The notes: a model not told the origin generated them from the letters alone. DNA of 64,000 nt from Streptomyces tibetensis (GCF_007655005.1 NZ_SZVW01000017.1:62001-126000), one strand, 5' to 3'. Shown: positions 9,004-17,686, counted from the stretch's first letter. Program-made: numbers and translations.

Positions 9004-10284
9004 ATGGCGCATCTGGTTCTCGTCGAATCCACGCCCACGGCCGGCTTCCAGATCGTGCGGACCGCCGCCGCCCTCGGCCACGAAGTGACATTCGTGGCCC
9101 ATGACCTGGCCCCCTACCTGGTCACGAGCGGGGCCGAGGCGGCACTCCGCACGGCCGCCGCCGTACGCACCCACGTGGCCACCGGCGACGCCGCAGCGCT
9201 GACCCGGGCACTGGCCGAGCTGCACGAACGGACCCCCATCGACGGCTTCCTCGCCCTCAGCGACGGCCATCTCCTCCCGACGGCGGTCGCCGCCCGGAAC
9301 CTCGGCATCCCCTTCGAGAGCCCGGAGGTGATCGGCCGCCTGCGCGACAAGCACGCCATGCGGACCGCTCTGCACCGGGCCGGTGTTCCGCAGCCCGGCT
9401 TCCGGTCCGCCACCACTGCCGAGGAGGCGGTCGCGGCGGCATCGGCCCTGGGCTGTCCCGTTGTCGTCAAGCCTGCCGACGGTATGGCCTCACTGCATGT
9501 GGGCGTGGCCGAGACCCCGGACGAGGTCCGGGCTCTGGCCGAGGCGATCACCTCCACGCGGGGATACGGCCGGGGCATCCGGAGCACCGGACGGATCCTG
9601 GTGGAGCAGTTCGTCCCGGGCCCGGTGGTCAGCTGCGAGACAGTGACCTTCGACGGGCGGCACGAGGTGTACGGATGCGTCGACCGCCGTCTGGCCGAGG
9701 GGCCCTTCCCTCTGGAACTGGGGGGCTGCTTTCCGGCGGAGCTGCCGGCTCGGACCGTCGACGACGTGGTCCGCGTGTGCACCGAGGCGCTCGACGCGGC
9801 GGGCCTGCGGCGTTCCCATGCTCACACCGAACTCGTACTCGGTCGCGAGGGGCCGCAGATCATCGAGATCAACGGCCGGCTGATCGGCGGTCTCGTGCCC
9901 ACGATGATCAACCATGTGCTGGAAGGCGACATCTACGAGGATGTCATCGCCCTGGCCCTGGGGCGGCATCCACGTCCGCCCGCCATCACCGGCGTGGGCT
10001 GCATCCGTGCGGTGACCGCACCGGCGGCCGGGATCCTGGAGGGCATCGATACGGAGTCGGCCCAACAGGCTCCCGGTGTGCGGGAGGTGGTGCTCCACGC
10101 GCGGACCGGTCAGGCCGTTCGCCCGCCCCGTGACAACCTCGACAGGCTCGGTTTCGTCATCACCGCGGGCGCCTCCGCGGATGCCGCCCGAGCAGCGGCG
10201 GACGAGGCCCATGCGCGCGTGCGGGTACGCGTCGCCGCCGCGAGCGTGGGAGTCCGCCCAGGCACACCGGAGCCGGCCGCATGA
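9004..10284 (+). CDS. ATP-grasp carboxylate-amine ligase
   Basis: The 426-aa product has the three-part ATP-grasp layout: an N-terminal Rossmann-like domain, an ATP-binding lid (CPVVVKPADGMASLHVGV) and a metal site in IIEINGRLIGGLVP. The C-terminal part resembles the ligases that join amino acids or build amides. It lies 66 bp after the PLP enzyme and overlaps the acetyltransferase by ATGA. It may ligate the beta-substituted alanine to a second amino acid or to a heterocyclic acid; that is inference. D-cycloserine synthetase (DcsG) and bacilysin-type ligases are related alternatives. Confidence 0.85.
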   Translation: MAHLVLVESTPTAGFQIVRTAAALGHEVTFVAHDLAPYLVTSGAEAALRTAAAVRTHVATGDAAALTRALAELHERTPIDGFLALSDGHLLPTAVAARNLGIPFESPEVIGRLRDKHAMRTALHRAGVPQPGFRSATTAEEAVAAASALGCPVVVKPADGMASLHVGVAETPDEVRALAEAITSTRGYGRGIRSTGRILVEQFVPGPVVSCETVTFDGRHEVYGCVDRRLAEGPFPLELGGCFPAELPARTVDDVVRVCTEALDAAGLRRSHAHTELVLGREGPQIIEINGRLIGGLVPTMINHVLEGDIYEDVIALALGRHPRPPAITGVGCIRAVTAPAAGILEGIDTESAQQAPGVREVVLHARTGQAVRPPRDNLDRLGFVITAGASADAARAAADEAHARVRVRVAAASVGVRPGTPEPAA

Positions 10285-10892
10285 TCGGCGCACGTCGGTT
10301 CCGTCGGACCTGGCAGCGGCTGCGCGCCGATGTCCGCGTGGTGGCGGAGCGCGACCCGGCCGTGCGCAGCCTCGGCGAGGCCGTACTGGCCCCCTACCTC
10401 CCAGCGCTGTGGCTGCACCGTGTCGCCCACCCGCTCCACCGGCGCGGGCACCGTGTCGCGGCCAGGGTGCTGACCCTGCTCGGGCGGCTGCTGTCCGGAG
10501 GATGCGACATCCACCCGGGAGCCCGTATCGGCACGGGTCTGTTCATCGACCACGCGACTGCCGTGGTGATCGGCGAGGACGCCGTTCTGGGCGACGACGT
10601 CACCCTCTTCCACCATGTCACCATCGGAGCGGTCGGCTGGTGGCGGGACCGGAGCCGACAGCCGGGGGAACGGCGGCATCCGACCCTGGGCGACGGCGTC
10701 GTGGTGGGGGTCGGAGCGTCCGTGCTGGGACCGGTGCACATCGGAGGCGGCGCGTTCATCGGCGCCCACTGCCTGGTCACGTCCGACGTCCCGGCCGGCA
10801 GTCGAGTCACCGCCCCCGCCACCACTGCTCCACCACGCGCCGTGCCCGCGCAGAGCGCGCGTACCGAGACACCCAGGAGAGAACCCGCATGA
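10281..10892 (+). CDS. Serine O-acetyltransferase (CysE-like)
   Basis: The 203-aa product has a helical N-terminus and a left-handed beta-helix of hexapeptide repeats (HPGARIGTGLFIDHATAVVIGE, then ...VTLFHHVTIGAV). The family uses acetyl-CoA to make O-acetyl-L-serine. The short C-terminal tail is Ala/Pro-rich and lacks the usual C-terminal Ile that binds cysteine synthase, so complex formation is uncertain. It overlaps both neighbours by 4 bp. It probably supplies activated serine to the PLP enzyme at 7903. Confidence 0.87.
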   Translation: MIGARRFRRTWQRLRADVRVVAERDPAVRSLGEAVLAPYLPALWLHRVAHPLHRRGHRVAARVLTLLGRLLSGGCDIHPGARIGTGLFIDHATAVVIGEDAVLGDDVTLFHHVTIGAVGWWRDRSRQPGERRHPTLGDGVVVGVGASVLGPVHIGGGAFIGAHCLVTSDVPAGSRVTAPATTAPPRAVPAQSARTETPRREPA

Positions 10893-11560
10893 CCCCCGCT
10901 GTCGGCGCCGACGCGCCCTACGACAAGGTCCTGTACGCAGCGTTCGAGCGGCGGTACCGCGCGGGCGAGGACTCCTGGAGCCGCGAGCCCGCCATGCGGC
11001 AGCTCGTCCCGCTGCTGCTGGAGCGGTTGGACAGCCGCAGCGGTCACGTTCTCGACATCGGCGCGGGGCGCGGCCCGGACACGGTCGACCTGCTGTCGGC
11101 CGGTCACCGGGTAACGGCCACGGACCTGCTGCGGCTGCCCGATTGGGATGCCATCGAGAGCCGGTGGGCAGACCGGGTGGCGTTCCTGGAAGGCGACATC
11201 ACCGAACTGCACCTGTCACCCGAGACATTCGATGCGGCAGTGGACAACGGGGTGCTGCACCATCAGGATCCGGCACGTTACCTGACGTACCTGGCGGCTG
11301 TACGCCGGGCGCTGCGCCCCGGAGGACTGCTGGCGCTCAGCCTTTTCAGCACGGCCGAGGAGAGGCCGGACGGCGTGGCCAACCACGCGGACGACGGCCG
11401 GATCTCCCGCTGGTTCACCGAGAGCGAAGCACGGCAGCTGCTGGGTGCGGCGCACTTCGAGGTGGTCGCGCTCGAACGGATTCCGCGGAAGCTCGAGGGC
11501 CTCGCCTACCTGCTGGTCATCGCTGCAGCCGCCGACACCGATGACGAGGAGGGGCGGTGA
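10889..11560 (+). CDS. SAM-dependent methyltransferase
   Basis: The 223-aa class I methyltransferase has the SAM motif HVLDIGAGRGPDTVDLL, an acidic residue at ATDLLRL, and LRPGGLLALSLFS after the core. The length fits small-molecule N-, O- or S-methyltransferases. Its start overlaps the acetyltransferase stop by ATGA and its stop overlaps the MFS start. If the locus makes a toxoflavin-like compound, this gene could play the ToxA role (ring N-methylation). That is an inference from context, not from specific residues. Confidence 0.83.
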   Translation: MTPAVGADAPYDKVLYAAFERRYRAGEDSWSREPAMRQLVPLLLERLDSRSGHVLDIGAGRGPDTVDLLSAGHRVTATDLLRLPDWDAIESRWADRVAFLEGDITELHLSPETFDAAVDNGVLHHQDPARYLTYLAAVRRALRPGGLLALSLFSTAEERPDGVANHADDGRISRWFTESEARQLLGAAHFEVVALERIPRKLEGLAYLLVIAAAADTDDEEGR

Positions 11561-12822
11561 GCGCGTCGTCCCCGCGCACCCGCTCCGAGACGGCCGGCAT
11601 CGGCCGACGCCCGGAACCGGTGCGACGCATGTTCGCGGCGATGCGGATACGCGACTACCGGCGCTTCTTCCTCGGCCAGCTGATCTCCAACACGGGAACA
11701 TGGACCCAGTTCGTCGCGCAGGACTGGCTGGTCCTGCGTCTGACCGGCCGGTCCCTCGACGTGGGCATCGCCTCCGCGCTGCAGTCACTGCCGGTACTCG
11801 TATTCGGTCTCATAGGCGGGGTAGCGGCCGACCGCTACCCCAAGCGCCGTCTGCTGATCACCTGCCAGATGCTCCTCGCTCTCTGCGCCGCCGCGCTCGC
11901 CGCGCTCACGCTGGCCGGAGCGGTGACACGTTATGAAGTCTTCGCTCTCGCCCTGCTGACCGGCTCGGTGAGCGCCTTCTCCGCCCCGGCACTGCAGTCC
12001 TTCGTGGCGGAGGTGGTCGGGCCGGACCATCTGCGCAACGCGGTGAGCCTCGGTGCTCTCAACTACCAGAGCGCACGGCTGGTAGGACCATCGCTGGCGG
12101 CCGCGCTCATCTCCGTGATCGGCATCGGCTGGGCCTTCGCCGTGAACGCCGCGACGTACTGCGTCGTGATCGCTACCTTGCTGGCCGTCCGGGTCAGCGG
12201 CGACCGGGGCCCCGCACCCGGCCCGCGTCCCAAGGGCCAGGTGCGGGAGGGGCTGCGCCATGTGCGGCAACGACCGGAACTGCTCTGGCCCATCACCCTG
12301 GTGGGCTTCGTCTGCACCTTCGGATACAACTTCCCGACCCTGCTGACCGGGTTCTCCGGCACGTATCACAGCGGTGCCCAGGAATACTCCTTGATGACCA
12401 CTGCCCTGGGCCTCGGCGCCGTGACGGGTGCGCTGGCCATGGCCTGGCGCGGCACCGGCGGCACACGGCGGCTGGTCTTCTGGGCCCTGGCGTTCGCGAC
12501 CGCGGAGGCGGTGGCCGCCGTGGCTCCGGGCTATTTGGTCTTCCTGATCGTGATGGCTGCCGTCGGCCTGGTCAGCATCCTCTTCAACACGACGGCGAAC
12601 ACCACCGTCCAGTTGTCGGCCCAGACCGACATGCGTGGACGGGTCATGGGCCTGTACACCCTCGTGTACTCCGGCGGCACCACCCTCGGTGCCCCGGTCG
12701 TGGGCTGGGTCATCGACGTGTGGGGAGCCAGGGCAGCCATGGCGGCGTGCGCCGCCGTCGCCCTGACGGGCACGCTGACGGTGGCCTGGGCACGAAGGCG
12801 AAGCAGCGCATCCGCTACGTGA
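11557..12822 (+). CDS. MFS exporter
   Basis: The 421-aa product has about 12 hydrophobic segments and the MFS loop signature GGVAADRYPKRRLLI between TM2 and TM3. The best match by eye is the enterobactin/macrolide exporter-like branch (MFS_3). The start is GTG, overlapping the methyltransferase stop by GTGA. As the last gene of the coupled operon it most likely exports the product or gives self-resistance. Confidence 0.88.
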   Translation: MSASSPRTRSETAGIGRRPEPVRRMFAAMRIRDYRRFFLGQLISNTGTWTQFVAQDWLVLRLTGRSLDVGIASALQSLPVLVFGLIGGVAADRYPKRRLLITCQMLLALCAAALAALTLAGAVTRYEVFALALLTGSVSAFSAPALQSFVAEVVGPDHLRNAVSLGALNYQSARLVGPSLAAALISVIGIGWAFAVNAATYCVVIATLLAVRVSGDRGPAPGPRPKGQVREGLRHVRQRPELLWPITLVGFVCTFGYNFPTLLTGFSGTYHSGAQEYSLMTTALGLGAVTGALAMAWRGTGGTRRLVFWALAFATAEAVAAVAPGYLVFLIVMAAVGLVSILFNTTANTTVQLSAQTDMRGRVMGLYTLVYSGGTTLGAPVVGWVIDVWGARAAMAACAAVALTGTLTVAWARRRSSASAT

Positions 12823-12848
12823 AGGGCATGGCGAACCGGAGGGGGCGG

Positions 12849-12910
12849 CATCGCCGCGTCGGTGCGGTGCGCCGCCGGGGCGACATCGCCGCATCGGTGC
12901 GGTGCGCCGC
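12849..12910. repeat. Two-copy tandem repeat after the MFS gene
   Basis: A 27-bp unit beginning CATCGCCGCGTCGGTGCGG occurs at 12849-12875 and again at 12884-12910 with one mismatch, giving a 35-bp period. It lies in the convergent gap between the MFS and TauE genes. No function is evident. Confidence 0.7.
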
Positions 12911-13076
12911 TACGGGTCCGACGCCGGACCGCGTCGTACCCAGGGCCGAGCGGCCGCAGCGGCCGGCTCGCCGTCACCTGGTGCCCGGAACCGGCTGCGC
13001 TCGGCTGCGTCTGGTCCGCTTCCCCGACCGACCGTGACCCGGAGTATGGGCCGGCAGGGTTCAAAGCGCCGACGGT

Positions 13077-13862
13077 TCACGTCGAAGTCTGGACGGCGTA
13101 GAGGAGGCCGACCGATGTGGCGAGCCCGCCCAGCAGGAGTCGTAGCGCGGTTTCGGGCAGGTGCGGCTGCAGACGGGCGCCGAGGTAGCCGCCGAGCAGG
13201 CCGCCCAGGCCGCAGGCGAGGCCGAGGGGCCAGTCCGGGGAGATGGGACCGGTGGTGGTGAGGGCGAGCAGAGCGTATGTGGTGGCGCCGACGACGGAGG
13301 TGAGGAACGTGGCGGCAAGCGCAGCCGGGGCCACCACGGCGACAGGCAGGCCCAGGCCCACCAGGAGCGGTCCGAGTATGGAGCCGCCGCCGATGCCGTA
13401 GATCCCGCCGACCACTCCGACTGCCACGGCGAGCACGGTTACGGCCGGACCGGAGGGGGCCGACCGGGCCGTGTCGGTACGAGGCGGTCTAAGGGTGCGC
13501 AGGCACAGCCACAGCCCCAGGGGCAGCAGGAGTGCTGCGACCAGGGCCCGGAAGACGCCGGGGCCGGGTACGACGAACACTCGGACGACCGCGCCCACGA
13601 CCACGCCGGGCAGCGTGCCCAAGGCCAGCCGGCGGGTGAGCGGCCCACCGAGACAGCCCTTCCTGGCGTGGCGTATCAGCGCGCCGGGACCGGCGACCAC
13701 GTTGTAGAGAAGGTTGGTGGGCGTGACCGACGGACTCGGCACGCCCAGCACGCTCAGCTGCACGGGCAGCAGGAACACCGCCCCCGACACCCCGACCGGC
13801 GCGGTGACGACGGCGATCAGCAATCCGGCGACGAAGCCGAAGAATCCCGTCGACCAGCTCAT
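13077..13862 (-). CDS. TauE/SafE-family membrane permease
   Basis: The 261-aa integral membrane protein has about 8 hydrophobic segments in two repeats. The duplicated signature glycines are at APVGVSGAVFLLPVQLS near the N-terminus and GGIYGIGGGSILGPLL in the second half. The family exports or imports sulfite, sulfoacetate and related anions. The start is ATG 13862. There is no operon partner on the same strand, and the neighbouring MerR gene starts 103 bp beyond. Substrate is unknown. Confidence 0.88.
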   Translation of the reverse strand: MSWSTGFFGFVAGLLIAVVTAPVGVSGAVFLLPVQLSVLGVPSPSVTPTNLLYNVVAGPGALIRHARKGCLGGPLTRRLALGTLPGVVVGAVVRVFVVPGPGVFRALVAALLLPLGLWLCLRTLRPPRTDTARSAPSGPAVTVLAVAVGVVGGIYGIGGGSILGPLLVGLGLPVAVVAPAALAATFLTSVVGATTYALLALTTTGPISPDWPLGLACGLGGLLGGYLGARLQPHLPETALRLLLGGLATSVGLLYAVQTST

Positions 13863-13965
13863 GGCACGAGGTTAGTGGGGCCACGCGGCGTGTACATGGC
13901 GGCCGAGCAGGCCCTGCCTGGTACTCCAGCCGTAGATCGCTGGTGCGACGTCCGACCGAGAGCGC

Positions 13966-14343
13966 CTACGGGTGCGTGTCCGTGATCGCGATGACCTCGT
14001 CGAGGCGGTCCAGGGCAGCCTGCAAGTCGTCGACCTTGGCCTGGATACGGTCCCGCTCGGCGCGCAGCATGGCTCGTTGCCCGGCGTCGGTGTGCCCGGA
14101 GTCCCAGCACGGCAGGAGTTCCGTGATCCTTCGGCTGGTCAGGCCGGCGGCGAACATCTGCTGGAAGAAACGGACCAGGGTGACGGCATCCTGACGGTAG
14201 AGGCGCTGGCCGGATGGGCTGCGCTCGGCGATGAGCAGCCCCTGCTGCTCGTAGTAGCGCACGGCGCGCACCGAGACGCCGGCACCCCGAGCCACCTCGC
14301 CGATGCGGATCAGCCGCTCGCCCGCGGCCTCGGTGACGGTCAT
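13966..14343 (-). CDS. MerR-family transcriptional regulator
   Basis: The 125-aa product has an N-terminal MerR winged helix (LIRIGEVARGAGVSVRAVRYYEQQGLL) and a coiled-coil dimerisation helix. It has no C-terminal effector domain and no conserved metal-binding cysteines beyond one Cys, so it is the SoxR/BmrR-like small-molecule or stress type and probably not a metal sensor. It is divergent from the SDR gene and presumably controls it through the 20-bp-spacer promoter at 14380-14411. Confidence 0.88.
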   Translation of the reverse strand: MTVTEAAGERLIRIGEVARGAGVSVRAVRYYEQQGLLIAERSPSGQRLYRQDAVTLVRFFQQMFAAGLTSRRITELLPCWDSGHTDAGQRAMLRAERDRIQAKVDDLQAALDRLDEVIAITDTHP

Positions 14344-14379
14344 GGCGATTCCTCTCCCCCCGGCACTGCTGATCAGCGC

Positions 14380-14411
14380 TTGCCTCTGACGTTGGCGTCA
14401 GGTTTTAGCGT
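14380..14411 (+). promoter_or_regulatory. MerR-type promoter with over-long spacer and operator
   Basis: The -35-like TTGCCT (14380-14385) and -10-like TAGCGT (14406-14411) are separated by 20 bp. The palindrome CTGACG-TTGG-CGTCAG (14386-14401) fills the spacer. This is the classic layout in which MerR dimers untwist a 19-20 bp spacer. The expected start of transcription is at or next to the SDR start codon (14419), so the mRNA is probably leaderless. Confidence 0.75.
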
Positions 14412-14418
14412 ACGGGGC

Positions 14419-15147
14419 ATGGACATCACCCACTCAGTTGCCCTTGTCACCGGAGCCAACCGCGGCCTGGGCCGCGCCTTCGCCCAGCGCCTGCTCGAAC
14501 GGGGCGCCCGCAAGGTCTACGCGACGGCCCGCCGGCCCGAGACCGTGGACCTGCCCGGGGTCGAGGTGCTGCCCCTCGACATCGCCGATCCCGCATCCGT
14601 GAGGGCCGCAGCCGAGGCCGCCCCGGACGTCTCGCTGCTCATCAACAACGCGGGAATCAGTACGGGAACCGACCTGGTGACCGGTTCGCTGGACGCGGTA
14701 CGGCACGAGCTGGAGACCAACATGTTCGGCCACCTGGGAATGATCCGGGAGTTCGCGCCGGCGCTCGCCAGGAACGGCGGGGGCGCGATCGTCAACGTCC
14801 TCTCCGCCATGTCATGGTTCGGGGGCAAGGGCGCCAATGCCTACCACCTGACCAAGGCCGCCGCCTGGGCCATGACCAACGGCGTCCGCCTGGAACTCGC
14901 CGAGCAGGGCACGCTCGTGACAGCGGTGCACCTCGGCCTGGCCGACACCGACATGGCCGCGGGCTGGCCCGTGGCCAAGATCGCGCCGCCGGACCTGGCC
15001 GACGCGGCGCTCGACGGTGTCGAGGCGGGCTCCGCCGAGGTCCTCGCCGACCAGTGGAGTCGGGACGTCAAGTCCCGGCTGCCGCTGACGCCGGAAGAAT
15101 TCAACGCCGCGATGGACCGCGCCCTGGCGGCGCTGACGGCGGCATGA
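14419..15147 (+). CDS. Short-chain dehydrogenase/reductase
   Basis: The 242-aa classical SDR has the cofactor motif TGANRGLGRAF, NNAG (LINNAGIS), a catalytic Ser in LSAMSWF and the YxxxK motif YHLTK. An Arg in the TARR segment suggests NADP(H). The start ATG 14419 matches the predicted MerR-controlled start. An upstream in-frame extension is rejected because it crosses the promoter and the merR gene. The substrate is unknown; merR-SDR pairs often respond to reactive aldehydes or ketones. Confidence 0.9.
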   Translation: MDITHSVALVTGANRGLGRAFAQRLLERGARKVYATARRPETVDLPGVEVLPLDIADPASVRAAAEAAPDVSLLINNAGISTGTDLVTGSLDAVRHELETNMFGHLGMIREFAPALARNGGGAIVNVLSAMSWFGGKGANAYHLTKAAAWAMTNGVRLELAEQGTLVTAVHLGLADTDMAAGWPVAKIAPPDLADAALDGVEAGSAEVLADQWSRDVKSRLPLTPEEFNAAMDRALAALTAA

Positions 15148-15363
15148 GGGGCCCCTCGGGCCGCACTGACTTCGGTCGGCTCCTTCTGAGCTCAGTCGAT
15201 CAATCCTCCATCCGCTGATACTCCATCCGCAGTTGTGCGCTGCGCCGAGCGCCGGGCGGGCGGTTCGCCGGTGCGCCGCCGACGCGGCAGTGCACGTCCA
15301 CCGTGCTGCGGCAGACCGGTGTCGCATCGCCGCGGTGTCCCGCGGCAGGCTTCTTGCCCCGGT

Positions 15364-16881
15364 TCAGTCGGCCGTGGCCGGGCCGAACCAGGCCGTGAGG
15401 GCGGTGCGGAGGGCGGCGGGGTCGGGGGTGGTGCCGGCGGGTGCGGCCCAGGCGACGTGGCCGTCGGGGCGGATGAGGAGCGCGGCGGGGGCGGGGGTCT
15501 CGTCGACCGGCCAGACGGGCCAGTGGTCGGCCGCGGACCGGGCCTCGACGAGGTCGACGCGATCGGCCCAGCTCTCGGCCGTGGCCGCCAGTGCGGTGTC
15601 ACCGCGGAGGTCGAGCAGCACGGGGCGCGCGGTGCGCAGCAGTTCGAAGACGCGACACCGGCCGTCACCGGTCTTCAGGTCGACGTCGGGGACCCGGCGG
15701 CCGGTCAGCGGGTGGTCGTCGCTCGTGGGGTAGCGGAGGTCCAGCGCGGTGATCATGCCACCCAGGTGCCGGTTGACGTCGTCGTATGCGATGAGCGAGC
15801 GGAGTACGTCGCGCAGCGCGTCGGTCTGCGGGCCCGGACGCGTCAGCGCCGCCTGGGCCCGGGTGTTGTGCAGCACCCGTTTCGCGACGGGGTACCGCTC
15901 GGCGTGGTAGCTGTCCAGCAGGATGTCCGGCGCCCGGCCGTGCACCACCGAGGCGAGTTTCCAGCCGAGGTTGACCGCGTCCTGGACCCCCAGATTCAGT
16001 CCCTGGCCACCTGCCGGGAAGTGGATGTGGGCCGCGTCGCCCGCCAGCAGCACCCGGCGTTCCCGGTACCGCTCGGCCTGCCGGGCCGCGTCGCCGAACC
16101 GGGAGACCCAACGGGGGCTGTGCATACCGAAGTCGGTGCCCGCGATCCTCACCAGTGACTCCCGCAGCTCCTCGAACGTCACCGGTTCCCGCTGGCCGGC
16201 GACACGGTCGTACTTCGTGGTGATCACCCGGTACCAGCCCGGCTCGAAGGCGAACACCGAGAAGTCACCGCCCGGTCGCCGCTGCATGAAGAGCGATTCG
16301 GCGGGCGGATCGGTGAGTTCGACGTCGCCGAGCAGCGCGGTCACGGTCGCCGGGGTGCCCGGGAAGCCGATGCCGGCGAGCTTGCGCACCGCGCTGCGCC
16401 CGCCGTCGCAGCCCACGAGGTAGCGGGCGCGCAGTGTCGAGCGTGAGCCCTCCAATCCGCCTACGTCGACCTCGACATCGGAGTCGTGCTGTCGGATCCC
16501 GGTCACCTCGGACGACCAGCGCACCCGTACGCCGAGCTCGGTGGCCCACTCCTCCAGCAGCCGCTCGATGTGGGACTGCAGGAGCACCAGCGACCGGGAA
16601 TGCCTGGTCTCGAACTGGTCGAAGTCCAGCCACAGCCCCGAGAAGTGCCCTATAGGGCGCGGTGTGCCGGCCGCCAGGAAGCGGTCCAGGACGCCCCGCT
16701 GGTCCAGCACTTCCATGGTCCGGGCGTGCATCCCGCCGGCCCGCGACTCACCGGTCCGCGCGGCGAGCCGGTCGGCCACCACCACGTCGACCCCCGCCAG
16801 CCGTAGCTCGCAGGCGAGCATCAGGCCCGTCGGCCCGGCTCCCGCGATCACCACATCCGTGTCCGTCTTTGTGTCGGTCAT
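15364..16881 (-). CDS. FAD-dependent aromatic hydroxylase (Rox-like monooxygenase)
   Basis: The 505-aa group A flavoprotein monooxygenase has the Rossmann GxGxxG in VVIAGAGPTGLMLACELR, the DG motif YLVGCDGGRSAVRKLAG, the GD motif LLAGDAAHIHFPAGGQGLN, and a C-terminal thioredoxin-like domain ending PAALLIRPDGHVAW. Several segments (AGTDFGMHSPRWVSRFGDA, MITALDLRYP) recall rifampicin monooxygenase Rox, so an antibiotic-inactivating or polyketide-tailoring role is plausible. It is divergent from a TetR gene with three shared operator palindromes. The substrate is not determined. Confidence 0.88.
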   Translation of the reverse strand: MTDTKTDTDVVIAGAGPTGLMLACELRLAGVDVVVADRLAARTGESRAGGMHARTMEVLDQRGVLDRFLAAGTPRPIGHFSGLWLDFDQFETRHSRSLVLLQSHIERLLEEWATELGVRVRWSSEVTGIRQHDSDVEVDVGGLEGSRSTLRARYLVGCDGGRSAVRKLAGIGFPGTPATVTALLGDVELTDPPAESLFMQRRPGGDFSVFAFEPGWYRVITTKYDRVAGQREPVTFEELRESLVRIAGTDFGMHSPRWVSRFGDAARQAERYRERRVLLAGDAAHIHFPAGGQGLNLGVQDAVNLGWKLASVVHGRAPDILLDSYHAERYPVAKRVLHNTRAQAALTRPGPQTDALRDVLRSLIAYDDVNRHLGGMITALDLRYPTSDDHPLTGRRVPDVDLKTGDGRCRVFELLRTARPVLLDLRGDTALAATAESWADRVDLVEARSAADHWPVWPVDETPAPAALLIRPDGHVAWAAPAGTTPDPAALRTALTAWFGPATAD

Positions 16882-16925
16882 CTGCGTTTCCCCCTGTTCC
16901 GGTTCGGGTTCCCAGCCCGCCGCGT

Positions 16926-16980
16926 CTAACAGCGTTAGGGACTCTAACGTCGTTAGAGAATGCCCCTAACGGTGTTAGGG
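16926..16980. promoter_or_regulatory. Three CTAAC-N3-GTTAG operators
   Basis: Three palindromes lie at 16926-16938, 16944-16956 and 16966-16978 (centres 18 and 22 bp apart). The middle one extends to TCTAACGTCGTTAGA and the last to 17 bp at 16964-16980. They fill the gap between the FAD monooxygenase and the TetR gene and are the obvious binding sites for that TetR. The repeats are seen directly; binding is inferred. Confidence 0.85.
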
Positions 16981-17009
16981 TGTCAAGTGCTCAGGAAGGA
17001 GGGAGCGGG

Positions 17010-17663
17010 ATGAAGATCAACTCCGAGGTGATCGCCCGGACGGCGTTGCGACTGCTCGACGACGTCGGCCTCGACGGGCTCACCATGCGCCTCATCGCCC
17101 AGGATCTCGGCGTGCGAGCCCCCACCCTCTACTGGCACATCAAGAACAAGCAGGAGCTGCTCGACGCCATGGCCACCCTCGTGTACGTCGAGGCGGCCGA
17201 GAGACTGGAACCACCCCGCGACGGCTCCTCCTGGGAGGACTGGCTCGCCGACTGGGCCCGCCACCTGCGTCAGGCGATGCTGAGCCACCGGGACGGAGCA
17301 CGCGTCCTCGCCGGCACCTACGTGAACCACGAGACCGTGCACCGGGCGGTGGAGCTGAACCTGCGAACCCTGCGGGATGCCGGCTTCACCCTCAGCGAGG
17401 CGGCGCGCGGTTTCCCGGCGGTCCTGCACTACACCATCGGCCACACCATCGAGGAGCAGGCCCACACCAGCGCGGCGTACGGCGACGACAACCCCTACGC
17501 CCCCGAGCGGCTCGCCGCGATGATCGATGCCGAACGCTTCCCCCTCACCGCCCAGGCGTCGGGCGACCTGCTCGGCATGGACGGCGACGTCGGCTTCGAA
17601 TATGGGCTTCGCCTCGTCGTTCTCGGTCTGCGCGCCGCCAGGGAGGAGCGGGAGCGCGGCTGA
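17010..17663 (+). CDS. TetR-family repressor (TetR_C type) of the FAD monooxygenase
   Basis: The 217-aa product has an N-terminal HTH (LTMRLIAQDLGVRAPTLYWH) and a C-terminal domain of the tetracycline-repressor type, a subfamily whose ligands are often polycyclic aromatics. The start ATG 17010 has GGAAGGAGGG upstream. It is divergent from the monooxygenase across three palindromic operators. The likely model is derepression by the monooxygenase substrate. Confidence 0.9.
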   Translation: MKINSEVIARTALRLLDDVGLDGLTMRLIAQDLGVRAPTLYWHIKNKQELLDAMATLVYVEAAERLEPPRDGSSWEDWLADWARHLRQAMLSHRDGARVLAGTYVNHETVHRAVELNLRTLRDAGFTLSEAARGFPAVLHYTIGHTIEEQAHTSAAYGDDNPYAPERLAAMIDAERFPLTAQASGDLLGMDGDVGFEYGLRLVVLGLRAAREERERG

Positions 17664-17686
17664 TCGGGCACAGCCTCTCCGCCCCT

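Noticed and set aside
7903..11560. D-cycloserine cluster
   Set aside because: A cysteine-synthase-like enzyme, an ATP-grasp ligase and an acetyltransferase resemble DcsD, DcsG and DcsE. The arginase, racemase and heme protein genes needed for O-ureidoserine are missing, and the acetyltransferase is CysE-like, not the homoserine type.
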